NCBI GenBank assembly: GCA_008360975.2
Contig: CM039194.1
Location: 12,014,426-12,078,425, forward strand
DNA length: 64,000 nt
Direction of reading: 5' to 3'
From: Lichenostomus cassidix
Taxonomy: Eukaryota > Chordata > Aves > Passeriformes > Meliphagidae
This document shows, one piece after another, positions 1-14,163 of the stretch. The notes under the pieces are model-generated. The model worked only from the letters and a program-made list of their open reading frames with translations, was not told the DNA's origin and searched no databases. The first letter of the stretch is position 1, and each line of letters opens with the position of its first letter. A program made the position numbers and the translations under genes.

Positions 1-3000
1 GTGCAAATACACTCTGAAGGAATTTGATTCCTCTGTATCCTGCTCTCCTGAAGTCTCTCCTAGAGGATCCTGTGGCTTTCCTTGAGCAGTGCCCGGCTGT
101 TGGGCAGGGTAGGGGCAGAGGGGTGAGTTGGGGCTGATCTTTTCCATGTGCTGACCCGGACAAGCCCAGGGGAAGGACTCGGTGTGAGGCAGCCTGGAGC
201 CAGCCCTTCCCACTGCCCTTGGCATCTCTGGTCAGGAAGGAGTGGGGTGCTGCTGGTCCAAGAGAAATGCCAGACTCCCCATGTCCCCAAAAGCAGGCTG
301 CATCCCAGGACACTTTGCTTCTGTGTGCTCCTGCCAGCTCTTTCCTATGCTGAGACCAGGAGGGGGAAAAACTGGAAAGGGATTGCTGTAAACAGAAGGA
401 AAATAGTGAAAAAAGAAGGGATGAGGTAAATCAAGGTTACAGCAGCATCGCTGCTAATTGATATTATGCTTCTCTCCGTGACCTCAGCTGCAGGGACATG
501 ATTTAGAGGCCTCGGTTAGAAAGGAGGGCAGGAAATGAAGCAATGCTCCGAGATATGGTATCTCTGGACAAATAGCTGCAGGAGGAAGGTGACCAGAGGT
601 GGCCATTATTTGCCAATATTTTCTTCCCAGTCCTAAATGATATCGCTGTTTCGGTAAAGCCGTAGCCTTTAAGGCTGGAGCCTCTGAAGACATCGGACCA
701 GCCCCAAATACCCTCATGAACTGGCAGCCATGGTTCAGGTAAGAGCCCTGTAGAGATGGCAAGAGGTGTTGAGCAGGTTCAAACCAGCCCAAACATTCCA
801 TGAAAGGACCCAGGTGAAGTAAGGGCAGGAGTCTGAAGGCTGGTGTCGTTTTTCCCTCATGTATCGAGAAGCAGGGTTGGGGATCAGCATGGACAAATCC
901 ATCTCCTGTTACATGGAGTGAGGGAAACAAGGTCTGGAACAGGCAAAGGAGGATAAACACGGCCTAATTGTGGCTTTTTTCTTTTTTTTTTTCTTTTTTT
1001 TTTTTTTTTCCAGGGATGCTCAAATAACTCAATCCCAGGGGATCAGTTTCATGTGCTACTGAACTTCTTAGCCCAGTCTGCCTCCCCAGGACTTCTCGTG
1101 TGAACAGTTACAAGCAGGCCTGTCAGGCAGTCTGTCCTGCCCTGTGAGATTCCCCATGCCACCCCTCCGGGCAGCCAAGAATCCATCATGTTTGCATTCC
1201 ACCAGCATCCTTCAGCTCCCCACACCCAGGCGCCAAAACCAGGAGATTTCTGCAAATATTAACATTTCTGGCTGCTGCTTGTTTGCCTGTTTACTTTGAG
1301 CTGTGCATGAAATCTCTCTGATACTCCACACACAGCATGTGCTTGGCCAGAACAGCTTTGTCCTCGCAGCCTTCCCTGTGATGGGTTGTGTGTCAGCCCC
1401 AGCCAGCCTGCTGGTCACTGAATGCTCTTCTCTTGCACTTGGATCTCTGGTTCATGGTGCTGAGCATTCACAGATGTGCTAAGCTACCTCTGCAGAGCCT
1501 GAAGCATGTGCAGGTTTTGTTTTTTAATGATTTTTAAGGTTTCTGAGCTCAGCTCTGTACAGCACAGACGTGGGAAAGGTCTTCGTGACCTCATCTTACA
1601 AGAGTGGGCTGTACAGGCTTGGCTGCTCAAGGTGCTCAAGTCTTGTCCATTAGCATCCACATTCCAGGGTCAGAACACAGTAGCCATGAAATCTAGGCCT
1701 GTGGTCACATCACATACCCAGATTGCTTTCTCCTGACTGGGCTGAGACTGTTTGCTATCATTACTTGCATTAAAAACATCTGCAGAGCCCAGTTCTCTGC
1801 CTGATGTCACATACGAAAGTCTTTAGTCCATTCAGTGGAGATGGAGAGAATTAATTTACCATAACACAGCCTTCAAAAGCCAAGGGATGTTTCTGCAGAA
1901 TATTTCACAAGAATAGTATCTCTCAGTGCAGCATTTCAGGCACAGCACAGGTTATTGGGCCTAAATATCTCCCCTTGCTATTAACTTTGCACTTTGCTAT
2001 CTGAGAAAGGTGCAGATGTGCTCCAAAATCTCATTCATTTTGGAGAAACTCAGACTACACACTGCCTGCAGCTCAGCAGCCTCAGCCTGGAGGCACCTCC
2101 TGTGCTCCCAAGAGGATTTAAAAGCAGCTCTTTACAACCTGGTTCTACTTTTCCCACTTTCTTACAGTCACACACTGAAAGCCAGAGCCTGAGCAACAGC
2201 AGAGAGGTGACCAGAAACAAAATAAAATAAATTCAGTTGCTGTTGAGCTAGATAACCATCTCCCTTAAAGAAAATAATTAAAGTGGCTGTACCTTTGTTT
2301 AAAAATCTGAAAGATCCTCAAAAAGGTTTTCCTTCTGGAGCTGTCACCATAACAACGAATGTTTGCAAAGGATGCAATGGGGAGAGAGCAGGGAGAGATG
2401 TGCCCTTGGAAAGCACAGAGTGCCGATGGCCACAGGTGATGCCAAGGATGAGGGGCAGGATGGTCAAACCATCATAGTCCTGGAAATGTTGCACAAACAT
2501 GAGCTGTTCCCAGTGTCTGTACTGGTGAGGTTGTGGCAGTGCTCAGTTGAACAGCTCGCTGCCACTCAAACCCTGTGCCAGAGCTGCCCTGAACAGCCCC
2601 AGGGCCAGAACTGCCATGGGAGTCAGGCTAAAGCTGAGGCCAGGGGCCTTCAGGAGGCTGCAGCTCTTGTCTCTGATTTTGACAGTACAGTAAATGCTGA
2701 GAGTGATGATCTTACCATGGGGATGAATTGATCTTTTTCAGAGCTCTGCCCTTTGCTCCCCATCCAAAGCTCAAAAACTGATTTATTTGTAATAGGATCT
2801 GAGCAAGTTCCTTCCCACTCTTTTTTCAGGGGAACAAGCTGGGGCACTGCCTTGCCCAGGACAGTTGTCAAAAGAGGGAATAACCCATCCTGGAGACACA
2901 GCACCAGGGCTCCTTCTACCTTTGCCCTTTCTCCAGCTACCTGGGCTGCCTGTGCTCCTCTGCTTCACTCTGCAAAATAACAGTGCACACCCTCTGGTTC

Positions 3001-6000
3001 TGCGTCTTCTGCCCAGAGTGAATGTCACCCTGAAGGAGCATGGTTTTTCCCATGGGAAGCTGAGCACTACAAGCTGCACCACTTGAAGGCACTGAGTGCT
3101 CCCAGAGGTAATGCTGTGCAAAGCCATATTTCCCCTGATACCTTGAATATCTTAAACGCCTGGGGAGAAGTAAGTCTCTTCTCCTTCCAGCACGAAATGG
3201 CTTTTGAAGTAGATTTGCAAGCTCCAGACTCACCTCCCTTGTGTGTCTGGTGTGAGCTCTTCAGCAAAGGCAGAGAGGAAACTGCTCATCGAATAATAAA
3301 TTGCAGGCACGTGCTCCCCTGAGCATTTGTTTGGAAAGTGTCCCATATGTCTCGTGCCAAGTTTGCTGGCCGGGGAAGCTCAGTGGTATTAGCATGTTCC
3401 AGTTAATTAGGGCTGTGAGTCGTCCTTTTCATCGCCTGGAAGAGCTGAGAGGACAAACCCAGAGCACTGCCTTTATAAGGCTTTGTGCTTTCCAGCAGTC
3501 TCTGCTCAGCTTGTGCGTGCTCTGCTCATACCCTGGGGATGCAGCTCTTCCCCTTGGGGCACTCGGTGTCATACCTATCTCTCAGTGTCAGACACTGGCT
3601 TGTCAGTCAGGTTTCTGGGGAACACGGAGCCAAATGGATTCCCAGCCAAAGCCCTGGGTTTGTATCAGGAGTGGATCTGACCCTCCTGTGCTCAGACACT
3701 GCTGCCAGCCCAGCATTGCAGAGCTGAGCAGGGCATGAGTAACCTGTTCCCTGCCCACAGATGAGGTGGGTCCCCACAGGACCAGAAAAGATGGAAGTAG
3801 CAAACATGATCCTGCTGCTGCTATGGTGGTGCTGAACACTGTATCCCATCTCCTGGAAACCTGGTGCCTTTGGCAACACCAAGCCCACAGAAGACATGCC
3901 ATGCTCTGAATTTTCCAGCCACTTGCATCACTTTCTCTGTCTTGGCACTTTGGAAGAGTTTAGGCTGCGGCTGCCATCAGCCCATCCAGCTCTGCCTGCT
4001 CCCATCACACAATCCAGCATTTATAGTGCTATTTGTCATCTCAGAAATGACAGACTGGGCATAAATTTCTTTGTGGGACTGTGAAGCAGGAGTAGCCAGC
4101 CTGGGAGAGCAAGATCCTGATCACAGAACACACTACCGAAATGAGATGGGCAACTTAGAAAGAAATCCCATAGGGCAAAGTGGGAAAGCAGCTGCCACTG
4201 CTGCACACTCAAGCACCAGGTCCTCTGCTCCAGGGGTGAGTTTACCAGAGTGAAGGATTTTTATCACTTTTTTTATGTACAGAGGACTGAGATACATCAA
4301 ACGATTTGCCCAAAGGCAGACAGGGAGCTTGTGATAGATGGGGAAACACATTCCAACCCAAAAACTCATTCATGTTTCCATTTTACCCAGACAACTGCTG
4401 GTTTACAACATATCGTATTTTTGCAATCCTGGCTCTGGAGAGCTTATCTGACTGCAATTATCCTCTTCTGCAGAAGCTGTTTTCTACCTGGCTCAGTACA
4501 CAAACAACAAGCAACAAGCCTCTAATAAATTAACAAAGCTTTGAGTGCAGTGACTTGCAGAAATGGCAGCTAAATACAGGGGCCAGTTCTGGGCTCAGCA
4601 GTGCTGACGTCTGCCTGGAGAAACTGCCTGGAATCCTTCTGCCCTTATGTGATGGTGGTCAAGGGAATTTTGTGTGTCAGAGTGAGATCCAGGGGTGGGA
4701 AGGAGATGGAAGGAGCAAAGCCTCCTAGGCATTAATCAACTTAATCAAATGAGCCTGTGGGTTTGCCCCTAGTGGGGCAGGAGCTGAAGTGTGGTGATGT
4801 GTTCAGCAGGACAAATCCCATTAATATTTTTCTGTATGATCATCTCCTTCCTAACTCACTGACCCTCATCCTACAGACACACTCAACATCCCTGACTTCT
4901 GCCTGCCTTGAAGGAGAGCAGAGCTGTGGCAGTCCCAGGCCAACCCACACAATTTCTCTCTCCTTCTCCTTCTCCAGTGCATCTCACTGTGGTGTCAGAT
5001 TGCTCAGATATTTTAGCCAAACCTTGTCCCTGATGGTGTCTCTGCTCCTTCACTAATTCCAGGAACATTCACATGGGCACAAAAAGCTGTTATGAAATGA
5101 GAACCTGCTTTTAAATTCAGAGAGGGTACAGACAGCTTTCTATCCGCCCTCCCATCCCTGAGTCTCTTTGTGGCTAATTTAGTTCCCAAATGCATCAGAC
5201 TCCCAAATCCACTGCACCCGTGAACTCTGGGGCTCAAATGGAAAAGGGGCTTTTGTGTTACCACAACTTGCTGATACTTTGGAGGCTGCTCAGGAAAACA
5301 CAGGCTTGACACCTCAGGAAGGAGCAGTGGAAATATTTTGGTTACATGCAGGTGGAATTAAACAGATGTTTAAAAAAATGAAAAGCTGCTTTTGAAGTAT
5401 GTCACTGTTGCTGCTCCAAATGAAGCAGGATGAACTGGAGCATCTGGAAGCCTTGGTAACAGTTTTCTTAGAGATTCCTCCCAGGGAGTGAACAGATAAT
5501 CCACCTTCCTTTTCTGACAGAAGTTAAGCTACAGCAGATGGCTTACAGCTGTAAGATGGTCAGACTGAGGACCTGCCTGCTCACTGAGGCAGAGCAGATT
5601 ACAGGCCAAAAGACAGCCCTCTCCTCTGCCCCATTTCTCAGCCTTTTGACATCATTTTTGCTCCCTGGAGCACAAAATTCATTGTTGTGTTCTCAGAAGC
5701 ACGGGTGAGCAGACTCACTTTTGCCTAATCAAAGCCCAACCACTGGGAAAGGCTTTTGAGCTGCAAAGATCCTTTGAATGATCCCATTATGTTTGGAAGG
5801 ACATGAGGCTCCTGGGACACCCTGCAGGTGTTTTTGTGAAAATTATGCAAAAATACCCCATGCTTGAGGCTACTACAGTGCATGCAGTGGGCCCTGGCAT
5901 CTCTGCTCGGGGCTGCACAGCCTTCTACACCCCAGGAAATTGTAAGGCACCACCTTTGTATACCCCCATCCTCCTCCTTCAGGGTGTTGCTGGTTCAGGC

Positions 6001-8375
6001 TTGGAAGACCCTCAGGTGCTTTGGGATCTGTAAGCTGTGTGTGGATGTTGTTTTGCACCTTGACATTCAGGCTGCTCCTCTTGACCCACCAGGAGTGTGA
6101 GGGCTCTGGCACTGCAGCCCCCGGGTGTCCCTTCCCTGTGGAGAAGCCAAGGACTAGGCAGCACCAGGGCTACGCTGCATTCACTGCTGGCTGTAATTGT
6201 GCTGTGGCTGGGTGAAATTAGGCAGGCTGGCAGGCAGCCCATGTCTGTGGTGCTGTGAGAAGAGCCTGGCTCCTGGGGACAGGGCTGGGGAGTGCTGAGG
6301 GACTGGGGACCAAACTCCGGATTGGTGGCTGCTAGTTGGGGTGGCAGCCCAGGTGTGCTGAGAGCTCAACTGCACCTTTGTGCACTGCTGTGTCGGGTTG
6401 AAGAGCTGAGCTGATGTTTTGGAGTACAGCAGGTTTTGGTGCTCCACTGGACCCCTTAGACCGTGGGAGAGGACATCTAGGAGACTTGCACTGACTAATC
6501 CATGATTTAAGAGTTTGCATTTGCTGTCATCCAGAAAACATCACATGCCAAAAATGACTGGAATTCACCCCATGAAGTCCTGATGAAGGTTCACAGCTTC
6601 AGGCTGCAAAAATTTCTCTGCTGTCAATCACTGCCTTCTCCCCAGGCATCTTATTTCAGCTCTGGGAAGAGAAGAGTGGGGAGAAGTAGCAAAGGAATCT
6701 AGGGAACAGGTGAGAAAAATCTTACGCAGAAGAGAAAAGAGAAAAAAAATAATCTTGAGCAGAAATCAGCCATCCACTGCTGAGGACCTTGGAGATGAGG
6801 AGTATGTATCCACCAGGAACAGGGGGAACAGCATGCACCACTCACTTCACATTAGCTGCTCTTTGCCTCTCTCTGCAGACCACTTGAGACAGCAAAGGCT
6901 CCTTCCAAGCTGCTTTGTCTTGTCCTGCTTCCCTCCACTCCCAGCTTTCCCAAGCAGCTAAATCAACAGCCTTAGGGCAAATGAAGGGGGAGAAGACAAA
7001 ACTCCCACAAAAATTCAGTTAGCACAGCTGGTAGATTTCATGCCGAGTCCTTTCCTTTCTGAAGGGGAGACAGGCAGAGGAGGTGGAAGGATGGGACTCA
7101 TGAGGACTCTTGTCCAAGTCTTAGGTTCAAGTGTCACTTTCTGTGTGATCTCAGGAATGTTCTCATTCCTCTTTTTCTACTGAGCCATTGAAGTGTTTTC
7201 TTTTTCCTGGTGCATTGTGAGTTTTTGGCACAAAGCAGGGGTTGAAAAGACTCCCTGTTTCCATCATCACAAAGAAAATGACATCAAAGTTCACTGTGAG
7301 GGTAAAGAGCAAGATTTCTCTGATAGAATTCTCGCTGTAGGTACCCAAAGCTGAGGAGAGATGTCCTTCTCCCCAACCTGTGGGAGTATCTCCCAGCCCA
7401 CGTGAGCTGCAAACTCACATATTGCCTGAGGTGGAAATCCTATGCTAAGAACATATGACTTCTCCTTCAGGGCAAAATCTTTGAACAGGTTGGGACCTGT
7501 GCTTATCCGCTTCCCTATATTGACTTTAGACTGCTTTTCTGGGCTCCAGCAAGCTTGGATTTTGCAGATTTGGACATAAGAATGCTGTTTCTTTGTCACT
7601 CCATCTTTCTTGATTCAGGTGTTTGGACAGTGCTGAGCGTCCTAAAATTGAAAGTCACTCAGTTTCCATGTCCACAATGAATCTGGCTCTGGAGCAGACT
7701 GAGCCACTGCTAAGTGGCTAAAACTTTTCAGAATTGCTTTTATTTGCATCTCAGGATTACCTGAAGTCCTGTCCCACAGCCACAGACTGCTCTGTGCTCT
7801 GTGCAAGCACTGAGGCAGAGGAGGTTGCAGGGAGGTCTGTGAAAGCTCTGCAGGACCTGCAGACCTCTTGCTGCAGGGGAGATCCCTCTCTGGACATGAA
7901 CGTGCCAGTCCCAATGAGTTTAAAGCCTGAGGAGATGGGCAGCTGTGGAGTGAGGGCAGATAACACTTGCCCAGGTCCGTGGCATGGATGAGGAGCCTGC
8001 AGAGCTCCAGCTCCTACCACTTCTGCCTGGAGACGAAACTGAATGTGGTGGAAAAGCTTCTCTCTGCTCGATGCAAGAAGCCCCTCAGTGGCTGAACACT
8101 GTATAAACAGCAGCAGCAGGCTCCCTCCCCCTTTCCATTGCTGTTTGTTAAACACACGCTCTCTGCCTTTCTCTCATTCAGGAGCGAACACAGCATCCAG
8201 CTTCGTGAGACAGGGCTGTCAGAGACCCTGTGAGAGGGGCTCTCCGGGTGTCCAGGGAGGGGTCCCAAAGCTACTTCTGGTGATGAAGGATTCTACAGCA
8301 GCTCAAATCATCACCTGACTTCCTCTCTTCTCTGAAGACAGTTGCAGAAAAGTGCTTTTCACCCCTTTGCCACAG
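1..8375. other. Gene-poor intergenic stretch
   Basis: No exon series, RNA gene or recognisable transposon was found. The open frames on both strands are short (at most about 160 codons), overlap one another and resemble no family I know. Apart from the T-rich tract at 975-1009 the sequence is of ordinary complexity. Old, diverged repeats or conserved non-coding elements could be present but would need alignment to detect. Confidence 0.6.
975..1009. repeat. T-rich low-complexity tract
   Basis: Thirty-five bases of almost pure T, broken only by two C residues. Read on the - strand it is an A-rich tail, but no AATAAA and no recognisable gene body precede it, so I call it simple sequence rather than a retrocopy tail. 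Confidence 0.8.
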
Positions 8376-8484
8376 GTTGACTTCCAGAGAGTGGAGAGGA
8401 CCAAGCGCTCTGTCCTGGCCAACGATGAGACAGTAACTGGAGCAGCTCGGTTCCTGGAGGAGGAGGACACTCTGGCCTTTGCAG
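8376..8484 (+). CDS. Exon-like segment of unknown gene
   Basis: A 109-base open segment lies between a plausible acceptor (pyrimidine-rich, ending CCACAG) and a good donor (GCAG followed by GTGGGT). Only one of the three + frames is open throughout. It reads as a charged peptide containing RVERTKRSVLAND and FLEEEDTLAF. I do not recognise the protein and found no partner exons nearby. It could be an exon of an unlisted coding gene, a 5' exon of the receptor at 14.1 kb, or chance. Confidence 0.3.
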
Positions 8485-11400
8485 GTGGGTCAGGGAGGGC
8501 TCATTTGAGCAGCAGGGCTGAGATGGGGCCAGGTCTTGTCCATGCCACATGTTTCAGGCAAAAGAGATCCAAGCATCTTTGGGAAACTGGTTTGGGGACT
8601 GACAGCCCTGAGAGCTGGAATAGAGAAAGCAAACAAGAAATACTGGCAGGAGAGTTTCAAAAGGTCCCTGAGTAGAAGCAGGGTGTGTGGGAAGCAGGAT
8701 GCTGAGTGAGAGCAGTCAGGAGAGCAGGTTGCTCCAGAGGGCTGGAGATCCTGGGCACGTACAGTTCCAGAGGTGCAGGTGTGGGGCTGAGTTGCGCAGC
8801 TGTCTGAGAAATCCCAATCTCTCCTGCAATCTGCCTCCTCGTGGCTTGGTACAAACCTCCGTCAGCTCCTCTGTGCTGGGACTGCACACACTGCTGGCAC
8901 TCGGCCTCTGCCACAGATCAGTGTCCTCAGAGAGGGAAAAGCAAAGGGGGATAGGAGATGCAGGAGGAAAATCGGCACTTGCTTTCTCTCTGCACCCATT
9001 GCATGTTAGTCTTTGAACAGAGAAATCTTACAGTCCTGCTGCAGCTGCATTTCATGTGCAGAGTTTCTGGTCTGTCCCAAAGCAGGATACTGGGTTTTTG
9101 CCCTGGTTGTTCTGTAAGTGGGTTGTTATTTCCCTTTGCTCCCTTGTCTCACATAACCCATACTCCCTAAATTTCAGGAGGTAACAGATTCCCCAGGCTA
9201 GCCAGGATCCATCCACCATGCTGTCTTTTCCTTTCTGCAGTGCCAGCAACTGGTGTGTCTCCATCGCAGTGTCACCCACTGAGCCCTGTGTCCCAACCAG
9301 CCTTGCTCTGCTTCCATGGCACATCCCACAGGGCAGAGGGCTCTGCACTGCTCCCCATTGCTTCTTGTAGGATAAATTCCCATGACAAATTATGTATCAC
9401 TGCCAAACAGATGTCTTCTCCCTACCTCCTTTTTCATCTTGTCCTGAGCTGAGTGACTATGGCATCCTCATTGTCTCATCTCCTTCAGAGCCTTCCATGG
9501 CTCCAGCCTAGGCAGGAACACAAAAATATTTAGTGTGAGGAACTACAAGAAATCCTTAGTATCTTCTCCTCCCTGCACTTTGTCACCCAATGCCAGTTCT
9601 ATGCTGGGGACCCCCAGGAGCAGTTCTGGGTGGCAATGAGTATCTGATGCCATGAAGTTTCTGCACCAGAGGGCCTGAGGTGGATACATAATTTACAAAG
9701 CTGCAGCAGATGACTGCAGGTCAGAGGGTCTTTCCTTTTGCCAGAGTGTCATAGGAAGGCAATCACTCCTTCACTGGAGATGGAAAGACCTGAGATAAAT
9801 TGTATCTCTTCTTTGGCTTCAGGACATCATCCACAGCTGCTCTTTTTCCTGAAACCTGCCCATTACACAGAGAAGACAAAATTCATTCCCCCTCCAGCAG
9901 TCACATTTTGCTTTTTCACGCAGTTCCTGAGATATATGTTCAGGTTTAATGCTGAGACGCGGAGTCCTCTCTGGTGGTGAATGCAGGAGGCTGGAGTTAG
10001 AAAACTTGGGCTCTGTTCCAAGCCCTGCCATGGATGTGCTGTGTGGTCTCTGGCAGGCTGGTTAACCTCCATATTTCCCTTTATTGTGTTCTCCTCCCTC
10101 ATGTGCTGTGCTGTGAGGTGCAGGGGCACTGAACACTCCTGCCTCTTGAGTGCTGGAGGGCAACATGGAGGTAAGAAGGTGGCTTGTCCCAGGGTGACCA
10201 CTGAGCTCTGGTGATGAGGGATGGTCTCAGACTTCCTTGTCACAGACATCTGTCTGGATATGGGTCTGGGGATGAGATGAGTCAGTGCTCCTGACTGAGC
10301 TACTGGAGATTAAGGGATTTGGTGGAGTGGAGCTGCTTTGGAGGAAGGACAAGCATGGAATAAATCAGTGAGCCAAGCCATAGAAGTATCCATCAGCCTC
10401 AGCCCTCACACTCCAGCACTGCTGTAGAAAGAGTTTGTCGTTAACCAAAGAGCAGAGACTGGCCCAAGTCCTTCCACTCCCTCCTTTTGAATCCATGGAC
10501 TCCAGTCTCGCTGCTTGGACAGAAAGAGACATTTTAATTAACAAGATCTGTTTTCTCCAGCCCTCTGCCCACCCCTCCAGCCCTGCTCTCTGAACTCTTC
10601 CAGGCTTTGCAGATGCTCTTCCAGGTCTGGCTGCGCCTCTTCCAGTCTGGCTGAGTGCCTGGGGCTGCAGCAGGGACATGGGGGGAGCTGGAGCATCCCC
10701 AGGAAGCAGAGGTGGATGAGTCCCAGGGCACCTGTTCTAGGCTTTCTGTAGGAATGGATTTTGGAACTGTCACTTTGGTCACTGTCCCAATCATTGACAG
10801 CAGTGCGCTGAGTGAAGGGCTCCTCTATGCTTCCCCACTTCCCAAAGGCTGAAGCCTGCTGGCACAGAGAACAGTTCTCTGCCTCATTGGGAGCCATCCC
10901 TGGATCCCAGCCCTCCTTAGGCTGAACATCAGCTGCAGGAGAGGGTGAGGGTTAGGGTTACCTTCATACAGGCAGCACCAGGTTTCTGCATCCCTTCGTG
11001 ACAACTCAGCACAGAGGAAAGGACCTGGATAGTATTTCTGCCTCCTCCTGGTCTATCCTGCTGCTTTCTTGTCCCAAAAGCAGTTGGCTCTCAGCTCCAA
11101 GGACTTTTTCATCTAGTCTGGCAGGCCTGTCAGGCACAGGGCCTGACAGCAGCCTACACATATGGCAGCACTTCCATTACTTGCTGGAACAGATCTCAGT
11201 CCACTCCTAGCAGCATCCCAGCGACCTCCAGGCAGCCCCTGGAGTGGGAACATTTATTATAACCATTTTGTCTCTTAATTAAAATGCCTTAATTGATTTG
11301 TAATAGTTCCCCTTAGGAGAAAAAAAACAAAACAAACCAAATCAAATAGTAATGCCATTAAGGCCATTTTGTTAGGAAGCAAAACAGCTCCAGTAATCGT

Positions 11401-14146
11401 GATGTTCCTGGCTCCTCTCAGATGGTGGGTTGCTGCCAGTCTCCAGCAAGAGGAAATAGGCTGAGATATGAGCATGGGAACTGGCAGCCAGTTGGTGGAT
11501 GAGATGGAGAAAAAGAGCAGGGAGTGTCCACTGGTGTGGTGCCAGGACTTGGGTACTGAAGATAAATGGAATGGGCAAGACACAGAAAAGGCCATAACAA
11601 GTGATAAAGTAATGCTGGATAATCCGGAAGGTATAAATCCCAGATGGATGGCAAGAAGGGAAAGTACAGCCACTGAAAGTGTCCCCAGCACTTGCTCTGT
11701 TTCCTTGGGTGACCTTGCTCTCCTCAGACTGGGATTTGCTCAGGGCCAGCTGCAGCACAGGTGTCTGCCAGGGGGTCAGGCTCTGCCAAAAAACCTTCCT
11801 GGGGCCCTGCCTGTTTCCCTGCTCTGCTTTCCACTGCACGCCCTGTATGGCATGGCTCTGAGCTCCTCTCTCCCATTTTAGAAGCTGGAACCTCCCCTTG
11901 GTCTCTCCAAGGCTGGGGCAGTGGTGTTATGGAGGTCTGAGATCACCCTTAAACAAACCCTGACCCCAGCAGATCCACCCTTTTTTCCTCTGCTTCCTAC
12001 ACTCCTAGCAGAAGCTACATGATGTTCACTATTTCACAGTGTCTGAGGCCAACAGCCTCATTTACAGGAACCACTGGCATAAATCAGTCTGCAGAGTGAG
12101 ATGTTAGGCAGGCAATTGGACACGGAGAGGGAAGGAGAAAGGGTACCAGCAGGGGTGGTTTAACTGCATGCAGCTCTTCTGCTGGGCCTCTGCAGGGTCC
12201 TGGCTTTGCAGCCAGCTGGGCAGATTCCTGGGAGCAGCTCCTGAGGGGGAATCCCAACCCTTGCTCTGAGGAGGGATGACAAGACAAGCAGCCATTTTAG
12301 TTTGGTTGCAATGTAATTGCAAAACATTCATCCTTCCCAAGGACAGGCTGTCCTTAAACCTTTGACTTGTAGGGCATGGGTTTTGGAGGAAGCCCACCAG
12401 TCAGCAGTGCTCACATCTTTCCTGGGACAAACGCAGTCCTTTCCTCAAGGAGCCTGAGAAGGTACCCACCAATCTGCCTCTAATTCCCACTTCATTTCTT
12501 TGCATCCCTGCCTTAATGGAAGGGCATTTCCCCTGACTCTCTGCTGGTCAGAGAAAACAAAATGCTTTGCAGACCTCCCTGCTTGGGCAGAGTGATGACT
12601 TTTACCCATTTTTGTTCAAGTCTGCAGTGGGAGTGGAGCCCCACTCACAGTGCTGGGGAGAGGGGATATGTGAGGGGCCATGTCCACCCCTCTCCACACA
12701 CCCCACAGCAATTCTGAGCCATGAAGGCTGAGGAGGAGCCAATAACAGAGCTGGCTTTTCTCCTGCCGTGTTTGGATTCAATGAACACCCTGCTGTGACA
12801 ACACTCTTCTGTTCCAACACCAAAGCCAGCCGGGGGTTCCAGGCTGCGTCAGCTCTGCTCCTCGGGCTCCCTGCTCCCAAAGCCATCTCACTCAGGCTTT
12901 TGAGCACCACGTGGCAGGAGGCTGATGGACACCAGGGCTCTGGCTCTCGGCCTCTCTGTACCTGGATGCTCAGCAGCAGCTCCGTGGGAGGCTTGTTCAC
13001 AGCTTCAGTGGTTCGTGCCCTGCACATGCATGTCCCTGCAGGAGCTCCCTCCTCTGCAAAGCCAGTGGATGCCTGGGTGTCACCAACACTGAGAGGACAG
13101 AGAGGTTCTTTTAGAGATCCTTGGCAGAATGAAGATGGCGTTAAATCATGGTGACAGTTAAAGCTTTGTTTCTTTATCAGGGTATTATGATTAGTGTAGA
13201 ACAGAATTTATGATTGAAACAGCACAGGATTTCTACGAGCAGAATCAACATAATCTACAAGTAGCAAAATACAGAATTTATAAATAATGTATGATTTCTA
13301 ATCACCTAAGTAATACAGAATTTATAATACAATTCATTATTTATAATCCCCTGGTCTCTTTTCAGATTGGGCCAAATCCTAACACATGGTTTGTTGTATC
13401 ATTGTAACAATCATAATCTAGACTCAAAAATCCTGTAAAAGATTATGAATCACTCATTGAATCCTTAGAGGAAGCAGAAGATGGTGAAGTTGTCCCTGGC
13501 CATGGGGTTCATGGGTCTCCCTGTCCAGTAGTTCCTTGCTTACAACTTGTAACTGTGCTCTGTGTGCTGTCACACTTCCCTATTCTGTGATGGGGACACA
13601 AACAACACCTGCCTGGCTGGTGCCTGTGACCTTCAGAGCCAGTAAGGAAGACAACAGTTGCCTGATGCCTGGGAACCCTGAGACTGGCAGGGGGGGGAAA
13701 AAGAAAACTGGTTTGTCTAGTTGGCTCACAGGACCTTGAGGGCCTGATAATGAGGGCCAGGGAATGAATATGTGACACGTCTGATCACAGAGAGTGGCTC
13801 ATATAATGGCATTAGTTGTCCTACCCACATTACTGGGAGGGAGATCAGGCAATACTGGGTGGATTGGGTGGTTGCATCACCAGCAGGAGCAGTGGTTATG
13901 CAGAGGCAGGGGGACAGACATTTTCACCGGGAGAGGTGAGAAATAAAAATCTGAGAAAAGCCTGGTGCACAATCTGGAAATAAATAAATTGTTATGGGGA
14001 GGTGGAGAAGAACACCTTGACTTTGAAAGTGCCTTGTTTCTCTCCCTTACTAGTTCTTAAGGTGTTAGGGCATTTTTGTAGGCAAGTAATCCTCATCAAA
14101 GATGAGTGTCACCTGTGCTCTCACTTCTGCTGTGTCTCTGTTTCAG
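8485..14146. other. Intergenic or upstream region of the NPY receptor
   Basis: No coding exon series is visible. The strong splice acceptor at 14146 implies that at least one 5' non-coding exon of the receptor lies somewhere to the left, but I cannot place it. From about 13150 to 13450 the sequence turns AT-rich and a short ACAGAATTTAT motif recurs (see the separate entry). Confidence 0.5.
13200..13345. repeat. AT-rich patch with a recurring ACAGAATTTAT motif
   Basis: The 11-mer ACAGAATTTAT occurs three times, near 13201, 13271 and 13315, separated by unrelated AT-rich bases, with the related ATTTATAAT close to the last copy. Copy spacing is unequal (about 70 and 44 bases), so this is a dispersed short repeat rather than a regular tandem array. 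No function is inferred. Confidence 0.45.
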
Positions 14147-14163
14147 ACTTCCTTCTCCTCCTT
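14147..14163 (+). other. NPY7R: 5' UTR part of the NPY7R coding exon
   Basis: Seventeen bases lie between the inferred splice acceptor and the chosen ATG. The tract before the acceptor is rich in C and T over about 30 bases. This decides the start codon, because it would splice away the in-frame codons upstream. Confidence 0.6.

Noticed and set aside
484..960. 158-codon open frame on the - strand
   Set aside because: No family resemblance, no splice or promoter context, and competing frames nearby. It is consistent with chance.
10944..10961. GGGTTAGGGTTA resembling telomere repeat
   Set aside because: Only about two TTAGGG units, which is expected by chance in a window this size. It is not an interstitial telomere array.
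12602..13154. Overlapping 141- and 128-codon frames on opposite strands
   Set aside because: Neither shows a recognisable domain, and mirror-image open frames in moderately GC-rich DNA are common. No exon borders fit.
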